Notes: generated by a model from the sequence alone, not told the origin. Numbered from the stretch's first letter, positions 14,985 to 24,189 are shown. The stretch: 43,441 nucleotides of DNA from Bacteroidales bacterium (GCA_009777825.1 WRLA01000020.1:1-43441); one strand, 5' to 3'. Made by a program: numbers and translations.

Positions 14985-16934
14985 TTATTTTACCACCACT
15001 TTCCTCGCCACGCTATGTCTGTCAATCGTTACGCGAATCATATAAGCGCCTTTTGGGAAAGAGGACAAATCCAAGTTGCCGTCCCGGAAGTCGTCTTGTC
15101 GAAAAATCCTCTGTCCTAACATGTTGTAAACGGAGATTTGGTAAGGAATATTTTGAGAGGTGGAAATATTAACTTTTCCTGTTGTAGGGTTGGGCGAGAT
15201 GACAAGGTCTTTGAAGTAGGTCTGTTGAGGTTGTTGGATGCCGGTAGCGCCGGAGAAGTCTATTTGAACATCATCCATCTTGAATACTTTTTTGTATATC
15301 CGGTCGTCGGCTCCGTTGCTTTCCAATCTGAATCTGATTTGACAGAATGGCGCTCCAATGTATTCATTAAGAGAGACTTCGTAGTTTTTCCATGACGATG
15401 TTTTTGAGAATCTTTTTAACTTGTGCCACTGTTTCCTGTCGGTGGTTACTTCGAGGAAACAGGCTGCGTTGAGCCACATCCCGTGGAGGTCATAAGCGGC
15501 GCTCAGCCGCAGGGTGATATTGTCTATGTCGCCGGGGACTGAAAACCAATTCATCTCTATCATATTCAGGTAGTTATCACCGATTGATTCATTACCCGCG
15601 TCAGTATTGCTCAGCACCAAATTTCCTTCCGACCCCTCCATTCTCACCACCCAATCGGAATTTTGTAACATAAAACCATCCGTATTTGTTTGAAAATCAT
15701 TGTAGTATGGCAACGGCAAAGAGGGTGTGCATACGACCGCATCGGTATTGGAAGGTGCGCTTTCTTCTCCGCTTCCGCTGTGGATGCCTTTTACGTAATA
15801 TGTGTATTCGGCGCCGTTCACCACATCGGTATCAACGTAAGAAGTAGCGGTGGTTTCTGTGAGTAAAACATTGTTTTTGAACAGTTTATACACTGACGTT
15901 TGAGGCGTTTCGTCCCAACTTATGGTTACTTTTGAGACGTCCGGCACAGCGCTAAGGTTTTGAGGCGGCAGCCATCCGTTTGCCAACTCGGCTACGGAGG
16001 CGAGCGTTGCCCTGACAAATTCCTGTGCCAACGGCAGACTGTTGACGCCGGCGCCCAAAGTATCGCAGGGACGGTGATAGCACGGATGTAAACTTTTATA
16101 TTCGATGTCGCCGATGTATAACGCCGGATACTCGTACATGTTGAACGGCATGTGGTCGCCGCCGTAACTGTCGCCCAACGTAAAGCGAAACGTCGGAATA
16201 TCAGCGACATAGATGTTTGCCACCGTCCGGTAATATTCCCACAACCGGCTGGAAATCTCGGATGCTCCGGCAGACATGGTCAACGCGCCGACGCTTTCGG
16301 GAAAGAATCCGATCATATCCAGATTGAATACTCCCAAAATATTCCAATCCTCCTGAGCGCACTTTTCCACAAACGGCAAACTGCCCACCATCCACAGTTC
16401 CTCCGCATTGAATGGGACATACATGATAGAGCGCTTAAATGAATGTTGGCTCAAGATACGGGCGATTTCCACCACGCCGGCTGTTCCCGAAGCGTTATCG
16501 TCGGCGCCGGGTCCGGGATGGTCGTAGTGGGAGGAGACTACGATGTATTCATCCGGAAATTCCGTTCCCCGCTGAATGGCGACCACGTTTCCGGCGTCGA
16601 GCGTGTCGCCGGGCGTCTGACATCTACTAAAAAAGTCGTAACAGGGGAAATAATGCACGGAAACATCCAATCCGAAACTCTCGAAATGCTCTATCAGCCA
16701 GTTCTGCGTTGCCAAGGCATCGGGACTTTGGGCGTCGCGTATCAAATTCTGCATCCAACGGATGCTGTTTTCCAAATTCTGCATGGAGACCTGCTCTACC
16801 AATGCCTCAACGTCGGGATTCACGGCGGTAACAGCCGGATAGGTCTGTAGTCTATTTCCTTTATTGTCAATAAACTGCTGCGCCGACGCAAGCAAACTGC
16901 TCATCGCTGCAATAATGATAATTACTTTCTTCAT
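14985..16934 (-). CDS. T9SS-secreted M28 zinc peptidase, type A, mosaic (copy A1)
   Basis: 649 residues with signal peptide and complete M28 zinc ligands (SHYDH, GPGADDNASGT, FNAEELWMVGS, FNLDMIGF, GGDHMPF). The catalytic and fibronectin-III parts match the type B genes closely (NPDVEALVEQVSMQNLENS; YKLFKNNVLLTETTATSY), while the jelly-roll and T9SS sorting domain match type A (GIQQPQQTYFKDLVISPNPT; LDLSSFPKGAYMIRVTID). The switch is near LPLPYYNDF, about residue 415. It looks like a product of recombination between paralogues. It starts 12 bp after the upstream type B gene and is probably co-transcribed with it. Confidence 0.88.
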   Translation of the reverse strand: MKKVIIIIAAMSSLLASAQQFIDNKGNRLQTYPAVTAVNPDVEALVEQVSMQNLENSIRWMQNLIRDAQSPDALATQNWLIEHFESFGLDVSVHYFPCYDFFSRCQTPGDTLDAGNVVAIQRGTEFPDEYIVVSSHYDHPGPGADDNASGTAGVVEIARILSQHSFKRSIMYVPFNAEELWMVGSLPFVEKCAQEDWNILGVFNLDMIGFFPESVGALTMSAGASEISSRLWEYYRTVANIYVADIPTFRFTLGDSYGGDHMPFNMYEYPALYIGDIEYKSLHPCYHRPCDTLGAGVNSLPLAQEFVRATLASVAELANGWLPPQNLSAVPDVSKVTISWDETPQTSVYKLFKNNVLLTETTATSYVDTDVVNGAEYTYYVKGIHSGSGEESAPSNTDAVVCTPSLPLPYYNDFQTNTDGFMLQNSDWVVRMEGSEGNLVLSNTDAGNESIGDNYLNMIEMNWFSVPGDIDNITLRLSAAYDLHGMWLNAACFLEVTTDRKQWHKLKRFSKTSSWKNYEVSLNEYIGAPFCQIRFRLESNGADDRIYKKVFKMDDVQIDFSGATGIQQPQQTYFKDLVISPNPTTGKVNISTSQNIPYQISVYNMLGQRIFRQDDFRDGNLDLSSFPKGAYMIRVTIDRHSVARKVVVK

Positions 16935-16946
16935 AACTTTTAATTT

Positions 16947-19133
16947 TTAATTTATAACAACCTTCTTTGCCACACCATCATCCCTTGTAGTAATTTTTAG
17001 AATATACATCCCTTTCGAGAGGTTTGAGACATCCAACGCTCCATCCGTAAACGACTCTTTTTCAAAAACTTTTACTCCCATCATATTATAAATGGCAAGA
17101 TGATAGTCTGATGACAGTCCTGTTTCGATATTGATGTTTCCGGTGGAGGGGTTGGGGGTGATTTTTAGGTTGGAAAACGGGATGATTTCGCTGATGCCGA
17201 CTGTTATACAGGCTTCGTTGGAAAAGCCGCTTTCGACATCGGGGTAGTAAACGGCGGTTACATGGTAGCAAACGGGCGAATCAACACCAATATCAAGGTA
17301 TGATGTTGTAGTAATGGGCTGCTTGTTGATATTTACATGGTCTCGGTATATGTTGTAGGTTGCAAGTGCAGGAACCGCGTCCCATTCCAATTTAGCGCTT
17401 TTTGGATTTCCGGAATATGATATAATTCTCAAGTTTTCCGGATTGGGTTGTTGAATCGGAGCCGTAAAACTAATTTTTACATCGTCGAAATAAAGTTGAC
17501 CTCTATTCAAATCAACATTTCGACCTGATGATTCCACACGGATTCTGATTTGAACAGCAGGAACGCCAATGTATTGATTTAATGATACTTGACAAAAAGT
17601 CCAATTGGGAAAGTGACCCGACACTTTCATTAACTTATCCCATCTATTTCGGTTGGTAGAACTTTCTATGAAGAAGTTAGCTTCATCCCAAGTACCTCTT
17701 ATGTTTCCTTTGAAATAGAAACTTAGCAACACATTGGTAGCAGTATCGGGAATAGAAAACCAGCATAGTTCGGCTGTAGAAAAATGATTTTGGAAAATAT
17801 CGCCGGAAGTAAAAGAGGTCGTCCCCGAATAGTGTTGGTCGGTTGTTCGTTCCCATTCGGAATCTGTTCTCCATCCGTCTGTATTTTCCTCAAAATCATT
17901 AAAATAAGGCAGTTCTAATGGCAGCGAAGAGGCTATGCTGTCGCGGTTCGATTCGGGGCTTTCTTCTCCGCTTCCTGTGCGGATTCCTTTTACATAATAC
18001 ATGTATTCGGCTCCGTTCACCACATCGGTATCAATGTAGGAGGTTTCGGTGGTTTCCGTGAGTAAAACATTGTTCTTAAACAGTTTATAGGTAGATGTTT
18101 CCGGCGCTGTATCCCAACTAACGGTAATTTTCATATCGGCAGGGAATGCGATCAGATTTTGAGGAGGTAACCATCCATTCGCCAATTCGACTACAGAAGC
18201 GAGCGTCGCTTTGACAAATCCTTGCGCCAATGGCAAGCTGTTGACGCCATGCCCGAGCGTATCGCAAGGTTGATGATAGCATGGATGTATGTTCAGATAT
18301 TCAATATCTCCAATATAAAGCGCCGGATATTCGTAGATATTAAACGGCATGTGGTCGCCGCCATAACTATCGCCCAAGGTAAAACGAAGCGTTGGAATAT
18401 CGGTAACATAAAGATTAGCAACCATTTGATAATATTCCCACAAGCGGTCGGAAATTTTAGATGAGCCGGAATACATTGTCAATGCTCCGACATCTTCGGG
18501 AAAGAATCCGATCATATCCAAATTGAATACTCCCAAAATATTCAAATCTTCCTGAGCGCATTTTTCCACAAACGGCAGGCTACCCACCATCCACTGCTCT
18601 TCCGCATTAAACGGAACGTACAGAATGGTTCGTTTAAATGAATGTTGGCTCAAGATACGGGCTATCTCCAAAACGCCGGATGTTCCCGAAGCATTATCAT
18701 CGGCACCGGGGCCGGACTGATGGTCGTAATGGGACGAAACCACGATGTATTCGTCCGGAAATTCCGTTCCCCATTGAATTGCTACCACGTTACCGGCTTC
18801 GAGAGTGTCGCCGGTGATGCAAAGACTTGTATTGTAAATAGCCGGAAAATAATGCACATAAACATCCAACCCGAAACTTTCAAACTGGTCAATCAGCCAA
18901 TTTTGCGTTTCCAAAGCAGCAGGAAGACATGCGTTACGTATAAACTGTTGCATCCAGCGGATACTGTTTTCCAAATTCTGCATGGAGACCTCATTCACCA
19001 ACGCCTCAACGTCGGGATTCACGGTGGTAACGCTCGGATAAGTCTGCAATCTGTTTCCTTTATTGCTGATGGGCTGCTGCGCCGACAGCGTTAAAAAGGA
19101 GAGTCCGAAAAATAATAGGGTTAATTTTTTCAT
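16947..19133 (-). CDS. T9SS-secreted M28 zinc peptidase, type B (copy B1)
   Basis: 728 residues. The signal peptide (MKKLTLLFFGLSFLTLSAQQ) is unlike the other three. The M28 catalytic domain keeps all zinc ligands (SHYDH, GPGADDNASGT, FNAEEQWMVGS, FNLDMIGF, GGDHMPF). Two fibronectin-III-like domains flank a jelly-roll-like region. It ends in the type B T9SS sorting domain (FSNLKITPNPSTGNINIETG... VAKKVVIN), almost identical to B2. It is the first gene of the peptidase cluster on the minus strand. The 65-bp gap to the acyl-ACP thioesterase has no promoter-like element, so read-through from that gene is possible. Confidence 0.88.
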   Translation of the reverse strand: MKKLTLLFFGLSFLTLSAQQPISNKGNRLQTYPSVTTVNPDVEALVNEVSMQNLENSIRWMQQFIRNACLPAALETQNWLIDQFESFGLDVYVHYFPAIYNTSLCITGDTLEAGNVVAIQWGTEFPDEYIVVSSHYDHQSGPGADDNASGTSGVLEIARILSQHSFKRTILYVPFNAEEQWMVGSLPFVEKCAQEDLNILGVFNLDMIGFFPEDVGALTMYSGSSKISDRLWEYYQMVANLYVTDIPTLRFTLGDSYGGDHMPFNIYEYPALYIGDIEYLNIHPCYHQPCDTLGHGVNSLPLAQGFVKATLASVVELANGWLPPQNLIAFPADMKITVSWDTAPETSTYKLFKNNVLLTETTETSYIDTDVVNGAEYMYYVKGIRTGSGEESPESNRDSIASSLPLELPYFNDFEENTDGWRTDSEWERTTDQHYSGTTSFTSGDIFQNHFSTAELCWFSIPDTATNVLLSFYFKGNIRGTWDEANFFIESSTNRNRWDKLMKVSGHFPNWTFCQVSLNQYIGVPAVQIRIRVESSGRNVDLNRGQLYFDDVKISFTAPIQQPNPENLRIISYSGNPKSAKLEWDAVPALATYNIYRDHVNINKQPITTTSYLDIGVDSPVCYHVTAVYYPDVESGFSNEACITVGISEIIPFSNLKITPNPSTGNINIETGLSSDYHLAIYNMMGVKVFEKESFTDGALDVSNLSKGMYILKITTRDDGVAKKVVIN

Positions 19134-19198
19134 GGTTATAATTTTTAATTTTTTTAATCATGGTTCAGACTATTTTAGATTTATTGACTGCATAAGTT

Positions 19199-19933
19199 CT
19201 ATCCAAATTTTGCGACCCTCACCCGTGCCCGGCAAGCGACTTTGTCGTCTTTACGTATTTCAAAATAGAAATCGTCGGGTTGGGGTTCGTCAAGGTAAAC
19301 GCTGACGGGTTCGTCGAACAGGATTTCATGTAAGTAGTTGATGTCGAAGCGTTTGATGGTTTTTTCGCGATGGGTTTCCAAGGAGAAACAGTTGCATATC
19401 CACTCGATGTAGCGCAGGCTGTTGACGTGTCCGTTGACGTCAATGGCGCTGTATTTCACTTTGAAGGAGTCCTTCAGCACGCCCTCTATGTGGGGCAGTT
19501 TTGCGGGTTTTTCTTCTAAGACCGGCGTGTCGTCGGCATATTGGCGGATGCCTTCCACGGAGGTTAAATCTTTTATACGGCGTGTTTCCACGTCAATCAT
19601 CACCCAGTGGGAGGAGGCTTTTCCCAACACCTCCCCTACCCTATTGCGGATTACAAAGTTGCGGGTCGTCATGATTTGTTCTACCTTTTCGACCCATGTA
19701 TCCACCGTGATTTCGTCGTATTGACGGGGAAACGCCTCCATCTCGACCGCCAGACGAATCAGCGTCCACGTGGCTTTCATTTCGTTCAGACGGGAGAGAC
19801 CAAAACCGTTGTCATCGGCGTTGTGGATGGCGGCGGAGAGCAAGGCATCCACGATGACAGCCATTGGCGCTTTATGTTGAAAATCAACGTCTTGCAGGCG
19901 GATGGTGAAAGGATATGAGCGTTTTTTAATCAT
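19199..19933 (-). CDS. Acyl-ACP thioesterase
   Basis: 244 residues, double hot-dog acyl-ACP thioesterase of the bacterial FatA-like type, which releases free fatty acids from acyl carrier protein. The first hot-dog begins IRLQDVDFQHKAPM and contains the long helix DALLSAAIHNADDNGFG. The second carries the active-site motif DVNGHVNSLRYIEW, matching the family's Asn-x-His-x-Asn. It starts 18 bp after the 3' end of tRNA-Ser on the same strand and likely shares its promoter at 20065. The downstream neighbours are secreted peptidases, with no obvious functional link. Confidence 0.88.
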   Translation of the reverse strand: MIKKRSYPFTIRLQDVDFQHKAPMAVIVDALLSAAIHNADDNGFGLSRLNEMKATWTLIRLAVEMEAFPRQYDEITVDTWVEKVEQIMTTRNFVIRNRVGEVLGKASSHWVMIDVETRRIKDLTSVEGIRQYADDTPVLEEKPAKLPHIEGVLKDSFKVKYSAIDVNGHVNSLRYIEWICNCFSLETHREKTIKRFDINYLHEILFDEPVSVYLDEPQPDDFYFEIRKDDKVACRARVRVAKFG

Positions 19934-19950
19934 CGCGGTTGTGTTTTTTT

Positions 19951-20038
<88 letters not shown>

Positions 20039-20064
20039 GGAGATCGCGTTGCTAAAAACGGGTG

Positions 20065-20072
20065 CAAAGGTA
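20065..20072 (-). promoter_or_regulatory. -7 promoter element of tRNA-Ser and thioesterase
   Basis: Minus strand TACCTTTG, 26 bp upstream of the tRNA 5' end. Confidence 0.65.
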
Positions 20073-20114
20073 CGATTAATTTTTGAATTGAATAGGTAAA
20101 TAAAAAAAATTATG

Positions 20115-20122
20115 TACTTTTG
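20115..20122 (+). promoter_or_regulatory. -7 promoter element of the toxin-antitoxin operon
   Basis: TACTTTTG fits TAnnTTTG and lies 17 bp before the ATG at 20140. It is divergent from the tRNA promoter. Confidence 0.55.
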
Positions 20123-20139
20123 CACAAATATTTTTTGAT

Positions 20140-20352
20140 ATGGACACGACAATAAAAAGGACAAAACGGGTCGAAATACCGAAAACTTTCACGGCAAAAA
20201 AAGTTTTATGGGGTGAACAAAACATCGACAATATTGTAATTCCGGAAGAACACAGACTGGTAGTGCGGGAACGAATAAAAAAATATATAAACTGTTCCGA
20301 TAGTTATCTTTCATGGAACGACATTGAACGTAAAATGTCCAATAGAGGATGA
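20140..20352 (+). CDS. Putative antitoxin of a RelE/ParE-type module
   Basis: 70 residues, charged, without signal or membrane segment. The N-terminal part (RVEIPKTFTAKKVLWGEQ) is followed by a predicted helix EEHRLVVRERIKKYI and SWNDIERKMSNRG. I recognise no named antitoxin family. The assignment rests on position: it precedes a ParE-like toxin, overlaps it by 4 bp (ATGA), and has its own promoter 17 bp upstream. The C-terminal helix would be the toxin-binding part, by analogy. Confidence 0.55.
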   Translation: MDTTIKRTKRVEIPKTFTAKKVLWGEQNIDNIVIPEEHRLVVRERIKKYINCSDSYLSWNDIERKMSNRG

Positions 20353-20654
20353 AATACGCAGTAGAATATAATCCTGAGTTCTTTGATGACCTTGTTTCGG
20401 CTGTTGACTGGTATAATGATAAACAGATTGGTTTAGGCAAGATATTTTTCAACAAAGTAGGAGAACAAACAGCAAAGCTCTCAACATCAGCGCTACTTTT
20501 TGCGGTGAAATATGATGATATACGATGTATGCATATTGAAAAATTTCCTTATTTAGTGCATTATCGTGTGAATGAACAAACCTCGACAGTTCAGGTTGAA
20601 GCCTTATTCCATACCAGTCGTAACCCTGGAATTTGGCATGAACGCATAACTTAA
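20349..20654 (+). CDS. RelE/ParE-family toxin
   Basis: 101 residues. The pattern YAVEYNPEFFDDLVSAVDWYNDKQIGLG, then FFNKVGEQTAKLSTSALLF, then IRCMHIEKFPYLVHYRVNEQTSTVQVEALFHTSRNP, follows the ParE/RelE fold: helical hairpin plus a four-stranded sheet ending in the conserved F-H-T-S-R-x-P motif. Such toxins inhibit gyrase or cleave mRNA; which one applies here cannot be told. It is translationally coupled to the upstream antitoxin-like gene. The next gene starts 17 bp later. Confidence 0.82.
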   Translation: MKYAVEYNPEFFDDLVSAVDWYNDKQIGLGKIFFNKVGEQTAKLSTSALLFAVKYDDIRCMHIEKFPYLVHYRVNEQTSTVQVEALFHTSRNPGIWHERIT

Positions 20655-20671
20655 ACAATAGATAACAGCAG

Positions 20672-21940
20672 ATGATAGAATTAATAAAGAAGTTATACGA
20701 TTGGGAAAATACCCCGTCCAAAGTTAAAGAGGGCGAAAATGCTGAAAGTTCCGAAAGTACCGAAATCCCAGAAAGTCTTGAAAATCTTGAGCATCTTTCT
20801 GACAGTGAGTTCATTGCAAGGATGGAAGCGAAAGAAAAAGTGGATTTTTTCACTAAACTGTTCAGACAAATTGAGGAGGCAAAGGCGCAGGACAAGAAGT
20901 TGCCGTTTAAGATATTTTATCTGAACGAGGATGCGCTGGTAGTGAAGGTCAGAGGGCTGTATGCCCGACTTCCGCTTCGACAGATGCCTTGGAGTTATCC
21001 CGACATGGAGTATTGGAAACTTGTATTTCCGACGCTGATGGGCGTAGAGTTCAAATGCAAAATAACGGAAGCGCTGGCTCCGGAGGCGGAAGGTAATCGT
21101 TTTGAGATTGCTGTTGACGCCAGCACACACGCATTCCATCCGTCGGAACTGATTGAGGGTGCGGAGTATGGCGGGATCGTCCTGCAAAGAACAGAAGATG
21201 AACTGTTGATAGACATCGGCGTTCAGTTTCGGTGGAAACACGGCTCGCTGTGCGGATACCTTCCTTTGGATGAGTTAGGCACTCCCGAAACGTTCCAGTC
21301 GTGCCAGCCGGGTGATAAAATTACCATTGAATATCAAGGCGGTAATGAGCGCGGATTGCTGTTCGCCGCCGTGCAAGCCATTGATCCTGAGGAGGAATAC
21401 GTCGGAAAAACAACATGGGTGCAAATCGGAAAAGGCGACGGCACCGCTCCATATTATATGGTAGAGGGGAAATACAAGGGCGACCTGCCGATTACCAAAA
21501 CGCACTACCCGACCAAAAAAAGAAAGTTGCAGAAACTGCGCAACACGTGGGAAAACGGCGACATCATCCAGTGCGAAATCTTGGAATACAAACCTCATAG
21601 AGGTTTCATTATCAAGTGGATAGACGACGAACCCGACGAACTTGACTGGACAACAGAAGAGATGACGGCATACGTCGGTCAAAAAGTTCCGGTATATGTC
21701 TATTGGACAGATACGGACGAGTTGCGGTTTTTGGTCGAGAACCAGTTTCCTGCCACCCTTTCGGGAAGAGACCGCAGCAGCAGGAAAGAGCATCTGCTTG
21801 ACGGGCAGGTTATTACGGCGCAAATTCGTTCTATTGATCTGGAGCAAAAGTGTTTCAAAATCCGGTGGGTGCCATGGTGGGATAAAGAGAGCCTTGATAG
21901 TAGCGATATTGATAATGAAGATAATAACGATAACGAATGA
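20672..21940 (+). CDS. Protein of unknown function with several OB/S1-like segments
   Basis: 422 residues, cytosolic, acidic at both ends (ESSESTEIPESLENLEHL near the start; SSDIDNEDNNDNE at the end). Several stretches resemble S1/OB strands: GGIVLQRTEDELLIDIGVQ..GYLPLDEL (about 170-210), GDIIQCEILEYKPHRGFIIKW (about 297-317), VGQKVPVYVYWTDTDELRF and DGQVITAQIRSIDLEQKCFKIRW. This suggests an RNA- or ligand-binding multi-OB protein, but I know no family. It overlaps the LTA-synthase-like gene by 4 bp (ATGA), so the two products are probably made together. Confidence 0.6.
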   Translation: MIELIKKLYDWENTPSKVKEGENAESSESTEIPESLENLEHLSDSEFIARMEAKEKVDFFTKLFRQIEEAKAQDKKLPFKIFYLNEDALVVKVRGLYARLPLRQMPWSYPDMEYWKLVFPTLMGVEFKCKITEALAPEAEGNRFEIAVDASTHAFHPSELIEGAEYGGIVLQRTEDELLIDIGVQFRWKHGSLCGYLPLDELGTPETFQSCQPGDKITIEYQGGNERGLLFAAVQAIDPEEEYVGKTTWVQIGKGDGTAPYYMVEGKYKGDLPITKTHYPTKKRKLQKLRNTWENGDIIQCEILEYKPHRGFIIKWIDDEPDELDWTTEEMTAYVGQKVPVYVYWTDTDELRFLVENQFPATLSGRDRSSRKEHLLDGQVITAQIRSIDLEQKCFKIRWVPWWDKESLDSSDIDNEDNNDNE

Positions 21941-23868
21941 CCTTTAAACATATCACCCTTGCAGTAAAAATTCAACTGTTGGTCATTGGGATATTTACCA
22001 TTTTTCGCTTGTTGCTCTTTTTCACATGCCGTTCCTTTATCACGGATGCCGACAGTTTGAGCGACATATTACAGGCGTTTTGGATAGGTTTTCGGTTCGA
22101 CTGGGTGGTTACAAGTTATATCGTTCTGCTTCCGTTTTTGGTGTTGACCGTTCTCACGCTTTCCAAGTCGCGTTCAGAAACACCTGTTAAGGTTATTTTT
22201 TGGCTGCTTTTCGTGGTATTTTCGCTTACGTTTGTGATTTGCGCCATTGATATACCCTATTTCGGGTATTTTTTTACACGTTTAAACACAGCGGCTTTTC
22301 AATGGATGGACACGCCTCTTCTCGTTGCCAAGATGATTGTTCGGGAATTTCGTTATATCGGCTATCTGATACCGTTGATATTGTTGAACTTAGCGTTCTT
22401 TTGGGGACTGAAAAGGATTTTTTCCACTTTCATGCGCACACAACAACGGGGAAACATTTGGCTAAGTGTAGCGCTGTCGCTTTGTGCGGCATGGTTCCTG
22501 TTTATGGGAGTACGGGGCGGAAACGGATTGAACAAGGCGCCGTTCAGGATAAACGACGCTTTTTTTGGGACAAACTCATTCCTGAATCAACTGAACCTGA
22601 ATGCCAACTATACCCTGTTTTGGAGTTTGAGAGAAACGAGTAAAGAGAGCAAAACGCTCCACCTGATGGACAACGAAGAGGCGCTACAGTTGGTACGGAG
22701 ATCATTTTCCATCGAAACGCCCGACGACTGCTCACCCATTTTACGCCGTATCACGCCGGACACAACGAACACAACGCCCGCCAATGTGGTACTTATTTTC
22801 ATGGAAAGCATGAGCGCAGCAAGAATGTCGCACTTCGGTAATAAACAACACCTTACGCCGTTTTTAGACAGCATCGCCGCCGAAGGTTATCTCTTTGAAA
22901 ACATCTACAGTTCCGGCATTCACACCCATAACGGCGTGTTCGGTACATTGTTCTCTTTTCCAACACTTTACACACAACGAGCCATGCGGTATGCGACCAT
23001 GTCGAATTATAAAGGTATGGCTTCGGCATTGAAAAGCCATGGATACAGCACGACCTTTTTCGCAACACACGAAGGTCAGTTCGACAATATCGAGGAGTTT
23101 TTGACGGCTAATGATTTCGACAGGGTCGTTACGTCAGCCGACTATCCGCCGGACAAAATCGTGAACGGGTGGGGCGTTACGGATGATTTTATGTTTGACT
23201 TCTCCATGCCCATCCTCGCCCAACGACATGCCGAACAACGACCTTTCCTTGCCGTGTTTCTGACGGTGAGCAATCATGTTCCGTATCATATTCCGAAATA
23301 TTTTTCGCCTCGTCAACAAAATATCAAAGAGCAAGCGGTAGAATATGCCGATTGGGCAATGAAGAAATTTATGGAAATGGCTGCCGAACAACCTTGGTTC
23401 GACAATACGCTCTTTGTCTTTGTTGCCGACCACGGCGCACTGCTGAACGACATCTACGCCATGCCACTGAATTATCACCATATTCCGCTGATTATGTATG
23501 CGCCGAAAATGATTCCGCAAGCAGAGACGTTTGAGCGCCTCGGCGGACAGATTGACATCTTCCCGACCACCATGCAACTGCTCCGCCTGCCCTACGTGAA
23601 CAACACCATGGGCATTGACCTGCTGTCGGAAGAACGATCGTTTGTCTATTTCTCGTCAGACCAGAGGTATGGCGTCATCTCCGACTCGCTCTTTCTGATT
23701 GTGTCGCAAAGCAACGACGTCGAAGGTCTTTTCCGCTATCGAACCAACGATACCACCAACTATTTCAACCAATATAAAACCGTTGCCGCCGAAATGAGAA
23801 GGTATGCCGAAGCCCATTTTCAGGTGGCGCAATATGTTGTTTTTCAACGGATGCAGGGGTGCGAGTGA
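21937..23868 (+). CDS. LTA-synthase-family membrane sulfatase/phosphotransferase
   Basis: 643 residues. Five hydrophobic segments occupy about residues 8-210. The extracytoplasmic alkaline-phosphatase-superfamily domain begins at NVVLIFMESMSAARMSHFG (metal-binding Glu). SSGIHTHNGVFGTL holds the candidate Thr nucleophile, and FVADHGALLND and MPLNYHHIPLIMYAP supply the metal-site Asp/His. The family transfers phosphoglycerol or phosphoethanolamine to envelope polymers or lipids. Gram-negative members modify lipids or glycans, and the acceptor here is unknown. It is co-translated with the OB-fold protein upstream. A long hairpin with T-run at 23937-24022 follows. Confidence 0.87.
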   Translation: MTFKHITLAVKIQLLVIGIFTIFRLLLFFTCRSFITDADSLSDILQAFWIGFRFDWVVTSYIVLLPFLVLTVLTLSKSRSETPVKVIFWLLFVVFSLTFVICAIDIPYFGYFFTRLNTAAFQWMDTPLLVAKMIVREFRYIGYLIPLILLNLAFFWGLKRIFSTFMRTQQRGNIWLSVALSLCAAWFLFMGVRGGNGLNKAPFRINDAFFGTNSFLNQLNLNANYTLFWSLRETSKESKTLHLMDNEEALQLVRRSFSIETPDDCSPILRRITPDTTNTTPANVVLIFMESMSAARMSHFGNKQHLTPFLDSIAAEGYLFENIYSSGIHTHNGVFGTLFSFPTLYTQRAMRYATMSNYKGMASALKSHGYSTTFFATHEGQFDNIEEFLTANDFDRVVTSADYPPDKIVNGWGVTDDFMFDFSMPILAQRHAEQRPFLAVFLTVSNHVPYHIPKYFSPRQQNIKEQAVEYADWAMKKFMEMAAEQPWFDNTLFVFVADHGALLNDIYAMPLNYHHIPLIMYAPKMIPQAETFERLGGQIDIFPTTMQLLRLPYVNNTMGIDLLSEERSFVYFSSDQRYGVISDSLFLIVSQSNDVEGLFRYRTNDTTNYFNQYKTVAAEMRRYAEAHFQVAQYVVFQRMQGCE

Positions 23869-23936
23869 AAGCCCCCCGAAGGGGGAGGATGTGCGATGTG
23901 AGATTTGCGATTTGCGATGTGAGACTTTCTCTGTGT

Positions 23937-24022
23937 AACTCTGTGAACTCTGCGTCTCTGTGCTGAATATTTTTTTCTCAACACAGAGACACGGAGGACA
24001 CAGAGGCTCACAGAGTTTTTTT
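23937..24022 (+). terminator. Long imperfect inverted repeat with T7 tail after the LTA-synthase gene
   Basis: AACTCTGTGAACTCTGCGTC (from 23937) pairs imperfectly with GGAGGACACAGAGGCTCACAGAGTT (to 24017), followed by seven T (24016-24022). The CTCTGTG wording is that of dispersed repeats. Between the stop at 23868 and this element lie a CCCCCCGAAGGGGG hairpin and GCGATGTGAGA-type repeats (23886-23925). Confidence 0.55.
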
Positions 24023-24083
24023 ATCATGCCAATCATTAAAATCACTCTAAAATCACCGTTCAGACAATTTTTGCGATGTGCGT

Positions 24084-24120
24084 AAAAAAAACTCCTCCCC
24101 GTTGGAAACGAGGAGGAGCG
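24084..24120 (-). terminator. Rho-independent terminator of the giant T9SS protein gene
   Basis: Read on the minus strand, CTCCTCCTC pairs with GGGGAGGAG around a GTTTCCAAC-type loop and is followed by eight T. A near-identical copy ends the subtilisin gene at 40069-40105. Confidence 0.65.
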
Positions 24121-24189
24121 TTTTTCGATTTGCGATATTCGATTTTGAGACTTTCATCCATCGCATATCTCACATCGCATATCTCACAT

